A DNA stretch of 64,000 bases from the NCBI RefSeq assembly GCF_002797415.1, contig NZ_KZ454944.1, positions 1,754,665 through 1,818,664 on the forward strand, given 5' to 3'. Both the position numbers and the translations under genes were made by a program. Positions within the stretch are counted from its first letter, which is position 1. Each line of letters starts with the position of its first letter. The DNA comes from Bacillus alkalisoli (GTDB taxonomy: Bacteria; Bacillota; Bacilli; Bacillales; Bacillaceae_I). This document shows positions 1 to 7,404 of this stretch, piece after piece. The notes below the pieces were generated by a model. It was not told where the DNA came from. It did not search any database and saw nothing but the letters and a program-made list of their open reading frames with translations.

Positions 1-112
1 AGGTTATTTTCACTATCGTGAAAAAACCTACTCCTCGGCGTCCCGCCTGTGGGGTCTCACGCTTCGCTCTTCTTCCCGCAGGAGTCCAGTGGTTTCCGCT
101 ACACTCCACTCT
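1..112. repeat. Partial copy of a dispersed intergenic inverted-repeat element (copy 1)
   Basis: This stretch matches the internal part of the copies at 15792-15949 and 43212-43369: the AAGGTTATTTTCACT block, GTGAAAAAA, CTACTCCTC, a GCCTGTGGGGTCTC-like block and CCCGCAGGAGTC. The left end lies outside the window, so the terminal arms cannot be checked. It sits downstream of pflA. I see no gene in 1-155. Confidence 0.75.
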
Positions 113-155
113 AATTTTTATATAATGTGAAAAATAACATCCTCATATCTATGGT

Positions 156-884
156 TTAATTAGACCCTAAAATATGCTGCGCTTTTTTCACGCTTTCTTC
201 GGTAGGGGGAGAGACTTTCGCAAGGGGATATGGAATGCCTAACTGTTCCCACTTATAAACACCTAATTGATGATAAGGGAGCACTTCCACTTTTTCTACA
301 TTAACTAACTGACCTACGAAACTAGCTAAAGCAGTTAAATCTTCCTCGCTATCTGTTTTACCAGGCACAAGTACATGTCGAATCCAAACAGGAACTTTTC
401 TGTCTGATAAAAGGCGAGCGAATTCAAGAATATGAGAGTTGCCAACAGAAGTTAGATCCTTATGTTTTTCATCATTTATTTGCTTTATATCTAGTAAAAA
501 CAAATCCGTATATTGTAACAGTTCATCAAGAGATTGCAAAAACTTACTAGATTGATTGAAACAACCAGCAGACGTATCAACCGTAGTGTGAAGCCCAAGC
601 TTTTTACAACGTTTAAATAACGCGATCAAAAAATCAATTTGCAATAAAGGCTCGCCTCCGCTAACCGTTACGCCACCGCCAGATTGCTTTAAATAAGGAA
701 TGTACGTCTCAATATCTGCAACTAACTCATCCACCGACATTTCATTTCCTTTTTTCTGCTCCCACGTATCAGGGTTATGACAAAATTGACAACGCAACAA
801 ACAGCCTTGAGTAAAAATAACATAACGGATTCCAGGCCCATCGACCATACCTGACGTTTCTACAGAGTGAATATAACCTTTCAT
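156..884 (-). CDS. pflA: Pyruvate formate-lyase activating enzyme (radical SAM)
   Basis: This 242-residue enzyme installs the glycyl radical on pyruvate formate-lyase under anoxic conditions, using S-adenosylmethionine and a [4Fe-4S] cluster. The cluster motif C-x3-C-x2-C is visible in GCLLRCQFCHN near residue 30, and the glycine-rich GGGVTVSGGEPL stretch is typical of the family. The frame extends 13 codons further upstream, but the start at MKGYIHSVETSG matches the family and has an AGAAGG site about 8 bases before it. It lies directly downstream of pflB on the same strand, so the two are probably co-transcribed from the FNR-type promoter beyond pflB. Confidence 0.95.
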   Translation of the reverse strand: MKGYIHSVETSGMVDGPGIRYVIFTQGCLLRCQFCHNPDTWEQKKGNEMSVDELVADIETYIPYLKQSGGGVTVSGGEPLLQIDFLIALFKRCKKLGLHTTVDTSAGCFNQSSKFLQSLDELLQYTDLFLLDIKQINDEKHKDLTSVGNSHILEFARLLSDRKVPVWIRHVLVPGKTDSEEDLTALASFVGQLVNVEKVEVLPYHQLGVYKWEQLGIPYPLAKVSPPTEESVKKAQHILGSN

Positions 885-929
885 ATCAAAAACCTTCTTT
901 CCTATTAGAAAACTAGAAAACAACTTAAA

Positions 930-963
930 GGATTAGGCCACTCTGTAAAAAGTGGCCTAATCC
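930..963 (-). promoter_or_regulatory. Perfect 13-bp hairpin between pflB and pflA
   Basis: Arms 930-942 and 951-963 are perfectly complementary with an 8-base loop, and the hairpin starts at the base after the pflB stop codon. Read on the minus strand, the 3' arm is followed by TTTAAGTTGTTTTC, a poor uridine tract. It may act as a partial terminator or an mRNA-stabilising/processing hairpin that lowers pflA relative to pflB. The role is inferred. Confidence 0.7.
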
Positions 964-3195
964 TTAGCCTAAAGATGCATGGAACGTACGATTTATAACA
1001 TCCAATTGTTGTTCTCTTGTTAATTTAATAAAGTTTACCGCATAACCAGAAACACGAATCGTTAATTGTGGGTAGAGCTCTGGATGTTCCATCGCATCTA
1101 ACAACGTATAACGATCGAACACATTAATATTTAAATGGTGGCCTTTCTTTTCTGCATATCCATCTAAAATAGCCACTAAGTTACAAACTCTCGTATCCGC
1201 TTCTTTACCAAGCGCTTTCGGTACAATCGAGAACGTATTCGAAATCCCGTCCATCGCATGCTGATACGGTAATTTCGCAACAGAGTTTAACGATGCAAGG
1301 GCACCTTTTTTATCTCGACCGTGCAGCGGATTTGCACCAGGCGCAAATGGCTCGCCATCTTTACGTCCGTCTGGCGTGTTGCCAGTCTTTTTCCCATAAA
1401 CAACGTTGGAAGTAATCGTCAAGATTGACATCGTCGTTGTAGAATTACGGTACGTATCTAATTTCTTCAATTTTTTCATAAAAGAAGTTACAATTTCTTG
1501 CGCAATAGTATCTACTCGATCATCGTTGTTACCGAATTGAGGGTACTCGCCCTCCATCTCGTAATCTACCGCAACCCCATTTTCATCACGAATTACCCTT
1601 ACTTTAGAATGTTTAATCGCACTTAACGAATCTGCCACAACCGATAAACCAGCAATTCCAGTCGCCATCGTGCGAACAACATCTTTGTCGTGAAGTGCCA
1701 TTTCGATACGCTCATAATTGTATTTATCATGCATGTAATGAATAACATTCAACGTGTTAATGTAAAGATCCGCTAACCAATCTAACACTTGATCAAATTT
1801 CTCCATCACTTCATTGTAGTCTAAATACTCGCTCGTTATTTTTTCAAACAGGGGAGTAACTTGCACTTTTTCCTTCTCATCGACACCGCCATTAATCGCG
1901 TAAAGTAGCGCTTTCGCTAAGTTCGCACGAGCACCGAAAAACTGCATCTGCTTTCCAATTTTCATCGCCGATACACAGCAAGCAATCCCGTAGTCATCTC
2001 CATAATCAACGCGCATTAAATCATCATTTTCATATTGAATAGAACTCGATTGTATCGACATTTTCGCACAATACTTTTTAAAGTTCTCCGGTAACATCGT
2101 GCTCCAAAGAATCGTTAAATTCGGCTCCGGCGCCGGACCTAAATTCGTCAACGTATGAATAAAGCGGAATGAAGTCTTAGTAACTAACGGTCTACCATCC
2201 AAACCAATACCGCCAATCGACTCTGTCACCCAAGTAGGATCTCCGCTGAATAAATCATTATATTCTGGCGTTCTAGCAAACTTCACAAGACGAAGCTTCA
2301 TAACAAAATGATCGACTAACTCTTGCGCCTCTTCTTCTGTCAATCTACCTTCCTTTAAATCATTTTCGATATAAATATCTAAAAAAGTAGAAACTCTTCC
2401 AAGACTCATCGCCGCTCCATTTTGCTCTTTAATCGCAGCTAAATAGCCGAAATATAACCATTGAAACGCTTCTTTTGCATTTTGTGCAGGGCCGCTTAAG
2501 TCAAAGCCGTATACGCTTGCCAATTCTTTTAACTCTTGAAGGGCACGAATTTGTTCCGACAACTCTTCACGAAGACGAATCACGTCCTCCGTCATTCTAG
2601 TCCCAGCATCTTTTAAGTCTTTTTTTCTTTCATTTATGAGAAAATCTACGCCATACAGCGCCACTCGGCGATAGTCCCCAATTATTCGCCCACGGCCATA
2701 TGCATCTGGTAAACCAGTAATAATACCAACTTTTCGTGCTAATTTCATTTCATTTGTGTAGGCATCGAACACACCTTGGTTATGTGTTTTACGATACTTC
2801 GTGAAGAAATCATTTACTTCCTCGTTAATTTCATATCCGTAAGATTCAAGAGCAGTTGCCGCCATTCGAATGCCACCATAAGGTTGAAGCGAACGCTTGA
2901 ATGGTTTGTCTGTTTGAAAACCAACAACTGTCTCACTATCTTTATCTAAATAGGCAGCACCGTGAGACGTAATAGATGAAACAATTTCTGTATCTAAATC
3001 ATAAACGCCACCGTTCTCACGCTCTTGTTTCGTTAACTCCATTACGTTAGACCAAAGCGATTGTGTACGTGAAGTAGCCTGTGCTAAAAATGATTCATCT
3101 CCTTTATAAGGAACATAGTTTAATTGAATAAAATCTCGCACATCGATCTCCTTGTTCCAATTGCCTTTTCGTAAAAAATTTGGAAAGTTCATCAT
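964..3195 (-). CDS. pflB: Formate C-acetyltransferase (pyruvate formate-lyase)
   Basis: Converts pyruvate and CoA to acetyl-CoA and formate in anaerobic mixed-acid fermentation, in the cytoplasm. The 743-residue length fits the family. The adjacent catalytic cysteines are C406-C407 (IACCVSAM), and the glycyl-radical site is G717 in RVSGYAVNF near the C-terminus. An AAGGAG site precedes two consecutive ATG codons; either may be the start. The next gene is pflA, separated by a strong hairpin. The upstream region carries an FNR-type palindrome and a -10 box, so anaerobic activation is expected. Confidence 0.97.
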   Translation of the reverse strand: MMNFPNFLRKGNWNKEIDVRDFIQLNYVPYKGDESFLAQATSRTQSLWSNVMELTKQERENGGVYDLDTEIVSSITSHGAAYLDKDSETVVGFQTDKPFKRSLQPYGGIRMAATALESYGYEINEEVNDFFTKYRKTHNQGVFDAYTNEMKLARKVGIITGLPDAYGRGRIIGDYRRVALYGVDFLINERKKDLKDAGTRMTEDVIRLREELSEQIRALQELKELASVYGFDLSGPAQNAKEAFQWLYFGYLAAIKEQNGAAMSLGRVSTFLDIYIENDLKEGRLTEEEAQELVDHFVMKLRLVKFARTPEYNDLFSGDPTWVTESIGGIGLDGRPLVTKTSFRFIHTLTNLGPAPEPNLTILWSTMLPENFKKYCAKMSIQSSSIQYENDDLMRVDYGDDYGIACCVSAMKIGKQMQFFGARANLAKALLYAINGGVDEKEKVQVTPLFEKITSEYLDYNEVMEKFDQVLDWLADLYINTLNVIHYMHDKYNYERIEMALHDKDVVRTMATGIAGLSVVADSLSAIKHSKVRVIRDENGVAVDYEMEGEYPQFGNNDDRVDTIAQEIVTSFMKKLKKLDTYRNSTTTMSILTITSNVVYGKKTGNTPDGRKDGEPFAPGANPLHGRDKKGALASLNSVAKLPYQHAMDGISNTFSIVPKALGKEADTRVCNLVAILDGYAEKKGHHLNINVFDRYTLLDAMEHPELYPQLTIRVSGYAVNFIKLTREQQLDVINRTFHASLG

Positions 3196-3218
3196 TTACA
3201 CTCCTTACTGAGAGTTAA

Positions 3219-3238
3219 TAGTGTGATAAAACACACTA
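3219..3238. promoter_or_regulatory. Inverted repeat in the pflB leader
   Basis: TAGTGTG-N6-CACACTA is a perfect 7+7 bp inverted repeat just upstream of the pflB ribosome binding site, downstream of the predicted start point. The TGTG half-sites resemble those of CRP/FNR and Rex operators. A redox repressor such as Rex acting from this position is plausible but unproven. Confidence 0.4.
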
Positions 3239-3250
3239 GATTATGCTTTA

Positions 3251-3293
3251 ACTATAGCAAGTAAAGGCTTTCATCAATGTGATAAATATCACA
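3251..3293 (-). promoter_or_regulatory. FNR-dependent promoter of pflB
   Basis: TGTGATAAATATCACA at 3278-3293 fits the FNR/CRP-type consensus TGTGA-N6-TCACA. On the minus strand a -10 box TATAGT lies at 3251-3256, giving a predicted start near 3244. The centre of the palindrome is then about 41.5 bases upstream, the classical activating position, and no good -35 box is needed. Confidence 0.8.
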
Positions 3294-3334
3294 TGACACA
3301 ATTCTGTAAAAACTTTTAGACTAAAATTTGAAAA

Positions 3335-3378
3335 TGTGATAAAGCTCACATTTATTTTTTTGTTAGTCAGTGTATGCT
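3335..3378 (+). promoter_or_regulatory. FNR-dependent promoter of the NarK-type gene
   Basis: TGTGATAAAGCTCACA at 3335-3350 matches TGTGA-N6-TCACA. A -10-like TATGCT lies at 3373-3378, placing the start near 3385 and the palindrome centre at about -42. This mirrors the pflB promoter on the other strand, so the intergenic region looks like a divergent anaerobic control region with one site per gene. Confidence 0.8.
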
Positions 3379-3422
3379 TTGCCCATAAAGGTAAGGCAAA
3401 GTAGTTATTGGAGGAATAAACA

Positions 3423-4709
3423 ATGGGACGAATTAAAGAATGGAATCCAGAAAACAGTGAATTTTGGGAAAGAGAAGGGAAGAGGCACGCTCGTCGTAAC
3501 TTATGGATCAGCGTACCAACATTAATGCTAGCTTTCATCGTATGGCAAATGTGGTCCGTTGTTGCCGTTAGATTAAATGATATCGGCTTTGCATATACAG
3601 CAGAACAACTTTTCACATTAGCAGCGGTGCCAGGTTTAGTTGGAGCATCTTTACGATTTATTTATACATTTGCAGTTGGAAAGTTTGGCGGACGTAACTG
3701 GGTTGTTTTTTCAACAGGTATATTAGTGATTCCGACAATTGGTATAGGCTTTGCGGTACAAAATCCTGACACACCATATAGTGTCATGTTAATACTAGCG
3801 GCTCTTTGTGGTCTTGGTGGAGGAAACTTTTCTTCTGCATTAGCAAACATCAGTTATTTTTATCCGAAAAAAGAAAAAGGAACTGCGTTAGGAATTAACG
3901 GTGGGTTAGGGAACATGGGGGTATCTGTTGTTCAGTTCGTAACTCCGTTAGTTATCACAATAGGTACGTTTTCTTTTCTAGGAGGAAAAGGTCAAGTGTT
4001 ACCTGACGGATCGGAAGTGTGGTTACAAAACGCAGCGTTTGTATGGGTATTGCCAATCATCATTATGACAATAGTGGCGTACTTTGGAATGGATAACTTA
4101 CCAACAGCGAAGCAATCTGTTGCGGAACAATTCGTTATTGTAAAAAGAAAGCATACGTGGATCATGACGATTTTATATGTAGCGACATTCGGTTCTTTTA
4201 TCGGATACGCAGCAGCATTTCCATTATTACTAAGAACATCGTTTCCAGAGTTTGTCGGATTAGCCTTCTTAGGAGCCTTTTTAGCAGCAGCGTTCCGTCC
4301 GGTCGGTGGATGGTTATCAGATAAATTTGGTGGAGCAAGAGTGACAACTTATGTGTTAGTCGTTATGTCGATAGGGGCACTTTCTGTTATTTACTTTATT
4401 GGTCTAAATAATTTTGCAGGTTTCCTTGCTTCTTTCTTAATCTTATTTATCTCAGCAGGAATAGGATCAGGTTCTACCTTCCAAATGATTCCGGTTATTT
4501 TCTCCGTAAAAGAAGCGGCACCAGTACTAGGCTTTACAGCCGCGTTTGCAGCATATGGCTCATTCTTTATCCCTAAACTATTCGGTTGGTCCATGGGGAA
4601 TACAGGTACACCAATTACAGCATTATATTTCTTCATCGCATTCTATGCAGTTTCTATCGTACTAAACATTTACTATTATCATAGAAAAAATGCAGAAGTG
4701 AAGTGTTAA
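3423..4709 (+). CDS. narK: NarK-type nitrate/nitrite transporter (MFS)
   Basis: This 428-residue membrane protein has about 12 hydrophobic segments. It carries the glycine-rich nitrate-signature stretch of the nitrate/nitrite porter family (CGLGGGNFSSALANISYFYP, then KGTALGINGGLGNMG). The family moves nitrate in or nitrite out to support nitrate respiration or ammonification. A TTGGAGG-type site precedes the ATG, and the FNR-type promoter fits use under anoxia. No nitrate reductase gene lies in this window. The symbol follows B. subtilis usage; direction of transport cannot be read from sequence. Confidence 0.85.
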   Translation: MGRIKEWNPENSEFWEREGKRHARRNLWISVPTLMLAFIVWQMWSVVAVRLNDIGFAYTAEQLFTLAAVPGLVGASLRFIYTFAVGKFGGRNWVVFSTGILVIPTIGIGFAVQNPDTPYSVMLILAALCGLGGGNFSSALANISYFYPKKEKGTALGINGGLGNMGVSVVQFVTPLVITIGTFSFLGGKGQVLPDGSEVWLQNAAFVWVLPIIIMTIVAYFGMDNLPTAKQSVAEQFVIVKRKHTWIMTILYVATFGSFIGYAAAFPLLLRTSFPEFVGLAFLGAFLAAAFRPVGGWLSDKFGGARVTTYVLVVMSIGALSVIYFIGLNNFAGFLASFLILFISAGIGSGSTFQMIPVIFSVKEAAPVLGFTAAFAAYGSFFIPKLFGWSMGNTGTPITALYFFIAFYAVSIVLNIYYYHRKNAEVKC

Positions 4710-4715
4710 GTTAGT

Positions 4716-4740
4716 ATTACAAGTGCCTGGCACTTGTAAT
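4716..4740. repeat. 25-bp palindrome containing GTGCCTGGCAC
   Basis: Arms 4716-4727 and 4729-4740 are perfectly complementary around one central base. It lies just after the narK stop. Related GTGCCTGG/CAGGCACC words recur near 55328-55388, 57590 and 57965, suggesting a dispersed short palindrome family. Confidence 0.7.
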
Positions 4741-4772
4741 GAACCAGTAATAATATTGAGATAAATGTAAAA

Positions 4773-4805
4773 GTCCCCAAAGTAAAATTGGGGACCTTCT
4801 TGTTC
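4773..4805. terminator. Bidirectional terminator between narK and the amidase gene
   Basis: GTCCCCAA (4773-4780) pairs with TTGGGGAC (4788-4795) over a 7-base loop. It is followed by CTTCTTGTTCT on the plus strand and TTTTACATTT on the minus strand. It sits between convergent genes. Confidence 0.7.
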
Positions 4806-4823
4806 TAAAAAGTAAAAAATATT

Positions 4824-6209
4824 CTATCGTTTTTCAACTAAAGGATTTGTTTTTTCCCAACGGGCTCCAACTTGTAATAAAAGTTTTTCAGAAAAGTGAG
4901 CACCAATCAACTGCATTCCAACTGGCAGCCCATTCGAAGCTAAACCTATTGGAACGGATAAACTTGGTGTCCCGGTATTGTTTGCTGGAGAAGTAAATGG
5001 CATGCACTTTTCCGTAACGGAAAGGTTTTGCTCAACGAAATTCTCAGCAAATGGCTTTGGCACAATAGGAATCGTAGGTCCTACAAGAATATCAATCTTT
5101 TCAAAAACCTTATTAAATGCGTCGGTTAACTTTCGTCTCACTTGTTGAGCTCTAACGTATTGTGGTGTATTTGTTATGACTCCTGTTTGGAAAAAAATAC
5201 GAACATCATCTGCGAATTTCTCTGACTGTTCTTGAAGTCTTTCATAATGATAGCTAGAAGCTTCACCTGTCGTAATAACATAGTTAGCATACGAAGACAT
5301 AGACAATTCAGGAATTTCTATTTCTACCATTTTAGCTCCTAATTGTTCAAGCTTTAATACAGCGGCTTTGAACAATTTATCTACATCTGGTTCAAGACCT
5401 TTCATGAAGAAAGAAGGTACTCCAATTTTCACTCCCTTTATTCCTTTTCCTATTGTTTTTGTATAGTCGTGATTAGTTGTTTTCATACTTCCAGGATCTT
5501 TAGGGTCGTAACCTGCCATTTCATTAAGCATTAAAGCTAAATCGCTAACGGATCGCGCCATTGGACCTACGTGGTCTAAACTCCATGCAAGAGGAGCAAC
5601 ACCGTTAGAGCTAACAAGTCCGTAAGTCGGTTTTAATCCGTAAATACCACACATCGATGCAGGAACTCTAATGGAACCAAATGTATCAGACCCTGTAGCA
5701 AGTGTTGTCAAACCTGCTTTTATTGCTGCGGCACTTCCGCCACTAGACCCACCTGGCATAAAGTTTTCATTCCACGGATTTCTTGTATTTCCAAAAGCCA
5801 GATTCGTATTTGTTAGACCTCCCCCAAATTCATGCATATTAAGTTTCCCAGTCATCACACCTCCAGCACCTAGTAACTTTTTAACTACCGTTGCATTATA
5901 GTCAGGTTTAAATTTTTCTAGTGTTGCAGAGCCACCCGTAGTGCGAATTCCTTTAGTATATAGATTATCTTTCATTCCAATTGGAATCCCATGTAAAGGC
6001 CCTTGATTAAAACCTTTCATAATGAGATTTTCTGCATTTTTAGCCTGTTGCAATGCTAGTTCAGGAGTTAATGTTATATACGCATTTATCCGTGGTTCCA
6101 TTTCTTCGATTCTAGTTAAGATAGACTTCATTAATTCTACAGGAGAAACTTGTTTTGATTGTATTAAAGGTGAAAGTTCGGTTGCCGTTAAATTATATAA
6201 GTTAGTCAT
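4824..6209 (-). CDS. Amidase-signature family amidohydrolase
   Basis: This 461-residue protein belongs to the amidase signature family (GatA/AtzE/fatty-amide-hydrolase type), which hydrolyses amides with a Ser-cisSer-Lys triad. K80 is in GIPIGMKDN, the cis-serine is around S155 in GGSSGGSAAA, and the nucleophile is S179. The usual GSDTGGSIR block reads GSDTFGSIR here, a Phe where Gly is typical. A TGGAGTG site precedes the ATG. The start overlaps by 8 bases the end of a small AtzG-like gene, so the two are translationally coupled. It is less likely to be GatA itself, because gatC and gatB are not adjacent. Substrate unknown. Confidence 0.85.
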   Translation of the reverse strand: MTNLYNLTATELSPLIQSKQVSPVELMKSILTRIEEMEPRINAYITLTPELALQQAKNAENLIMKGFNQGPLHGIPIGMKDNLYTKGIRTTGGSATLEKFKPDYNATVVKKLLGAGGVMTGKLNMHEFGGGLTNTNLAFGNTRNPWNENFMPGGSSGGSAAAIKAGLTTLATGSDTFGSIRVPASMCGIYGLKPTYGLVSSNGVAPLAWSLDHVGPMARSVSDLALMLNEMAGYDPKDPGSMKTTNHDYTKTIGKGIKGVKIGVPSFFMKGLEPDVDKLFKAAVLKLEQLGAKMVEIEIPELSMSSYANYVITTGEASSYHYERLQEQSEKFADDVRIFFQTGVITNTPQYVRAQQVRRKLTDAFNKVFEKIDILVGPTIPIVPKPFAENFVEQNLSVTEKCMPFTSPANNTGTPSLSVPIGLASNGLPVGMQLIGAHFSEKLLLQVGARWEKTNPLVEKR

Positions 6210-6393
6210 GTTTTATCACTCCAGGATCCACAACGACAACCGGTACTTCTTCATTTAGATTTGGAAAAATGGTAAGGTTGGTCTGTTCTTTATAAATAGT
6301 AGTTAAAACATCGAAAATATACGGTAAATCGTTCTCAATAACAGGAATATTGTGCAGGTGTAAGGTTTGCTTAATATAGTTTTCTGCTTTCAT
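6202..6393 (-). CDS. AtzG/GatC-like small partner of the amidase
   Basis: This 63-residue protein has the layout of the AtzG-like (DUF4089) family: an N-terminal helix (YIKQTLHLHNIPV), a central helix and a C-terminal proline/valine-rich tail (EEVPVVVVDPG). AtzG stabilises and chaperones the amidase AtzE in the cyanuric-acid pathway, analogous to GatC with GatA. Overlap with the downstream amidase supports a two-subunit complex. The assignment rests on length, pattern and context, not a search. The AGGAGG site is about 11 bases from the ATG. Confidence 0.6.
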   Translation of the reverse strand: MKAENYIKQTLHLHNIPVIENDLPYIFDVLTTIYKEQTNLTIFPNLNEEVPVVVVDPGVIKHD

Positions 6394-6503
6394 CTAGAGG
6401 GAAGCCTCCTATTCTACTTGTGCTCCGTTATTAACCTATGTATGAAACAAGTCATCTGACACGATGAAGTAGGGAAGACAAGGATGAAAGAAGAAGGAAT
6501 GAA

Positions 6504-6539
6504 CAAAAAAAAGACGAATACACAAGTTGTGAGTCGTCT
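6504..6539 (-). terminator. Terminator of cwlJ
   Basis: On the minus strand AGACGA (6534-6539) pairs with TCGTCT (6512-6517), with an inner CACAA/TTGTG stem, followed by eight Ts. Confidence 0.8.
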
Positions 6540-6577
6540 CAACATTTTCAAAATAACAGTCTCCTAGAAGTCCTAAC

Positions 6578-7018
6578 CTACCATCTATAAGCACCTTCAC
6601 ATGTATCAGCAATTGGTTCGTAATAACAATGTTGCTTATATTGTCCTGCAAATGGTTGATTGTACCATGTAGGGGGACATGGAGCATACGGATTAAAATA
6701 CCAAAGAGCAAACTTAGAAGGCTGCTCTCTCCAATAATCTAACGTTCGTTTCGCTAATCTTTTCTCTTGCTCTCTCGCTCTATTATAAAAGACATTTCCT
6801 TTTTGTACTGCTTCAAACGAATAATTCCCTCCTTGTATTTGGAATATCACATCGTTTACAGACTTTAAATCTAAAAAATCTAAACAATCGGCTTTTAATC
6901 GATTCACAATGACATTCCCAACCATAAGCATCCCAAGTTGCCCTTCGCCCTCGGCTTCAGCCCTCATCATCCTTGCCATTAAATCAATGTCTTTGTCAGT
7001 ATATTTTACTCTAGTCAT
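6578..7018 (-). CDS. cwlJ: Spore cortex-lytic hydrolase CwlJ
   Basis: This 146-residue protein matches the SleB/CwlJ hydrolase family, which degrades spore cortex peptidoglycan during germination; CwlJ acts from the coat side and is triggered by Ca-dipicolinate. The catalytic-region motif ARMMRAEAEGEGQLGMLMVG near the N-terminus and the C-terminal NPYAPCPPTWYN block are typical. There is no signal peptide, which fits CwlJ rather than SleB. The frame opens with an upstream GTG, but the ATG three codons later sits 6 bases from GAGGTG. A mother-cell sigma-E type -10 box lies just upstream. gerQ is not adjacent. Confidence 0.93.
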   Translation of the reverse strand: MTRVKYTDKDIDLMARMMRAEAEGEGQLGMLMVGNVIVNRLKADCLDFLDLKSVNDVIFQIQGGNYSFEAVQKGNVFYNRAREQEKRLAKRTLDYWREQPSKFALWYFNPYAPCPPTWYNQPFAGQYKQHCYYEPIADTCEGAYRW

Positions 7019-7037
7019 TTTAATCACCTCTACAAGA

Positions 7038-7045
7038 AGTGTATG
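7038..7045 (-). promoter_or_regulatory. Sigma-E type -10 box upstream of cwlJ
   Basis: On the minus strand CATACACT matches the sigma-E -10 consensus CATACAnT and places the start about 13 bases before the cwlJ ATG. The -35 region is not clearly recognisable. Mother-cell transcription is known for cwlJ in B. subtilis. Confidence 0.65.
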
Positions 7046-7176
7046 AAGAAAGATAGCAAAAATTGCATTCTAAATAAACAATTTATCATTCAAAAGGGGG
7101 ATGGGAGGTAATAGGAAGAAGGTGAAGCTGACTAAGTGTGTTTGTTTAGACTAAAAATAGAGATTATTATATCAAA

Positions 7177-7350
7177 GTGCCGGTTGTATGGTTGACTCCT
7201 CGAAAATGCATACGTATTTTCTTCGTGCGATGCATCGCTCTCGAAGCCTTTCTTATCCTGCGGGAGAGGGCAGGAGGGTGAGACCCCACGTAGCCCTTGT
7301 GCCCCAGCAGGCATCGCCTCCCCCGCGTAAAGCGGTCATACAACCGGCAC
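7177..7350. repeat. Dispersed intergenic inverted-repeat element (copy 2)
   Basis: The terminal arms GTGCCGGTTGTATG (7177-7190) and CATACAACCGGCAC (7337-7350) are perfectly complementary. The inside carries the shared words GTTGACTCCT, CCTGCGGGAG, GAGACCCCAC and CCCGCG. It lies between cwlJ and the oxidoreductase genes. No gene is evident in 7046-7404. Confidence 0.8.
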
Positions 7351-7404
7351 GCTTTTTATTCTAAGAGGCTTTCAAGAAAAAACTCTAGTGGATTATTCTT
7401 AGTC

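Noticed and set aside
4824-6209. GatA subunit of glutamyl-tRNA amidotransferase
   Set aside because: gatC and gatB are not adjacent, and the upstream small protein fits AtzG better.
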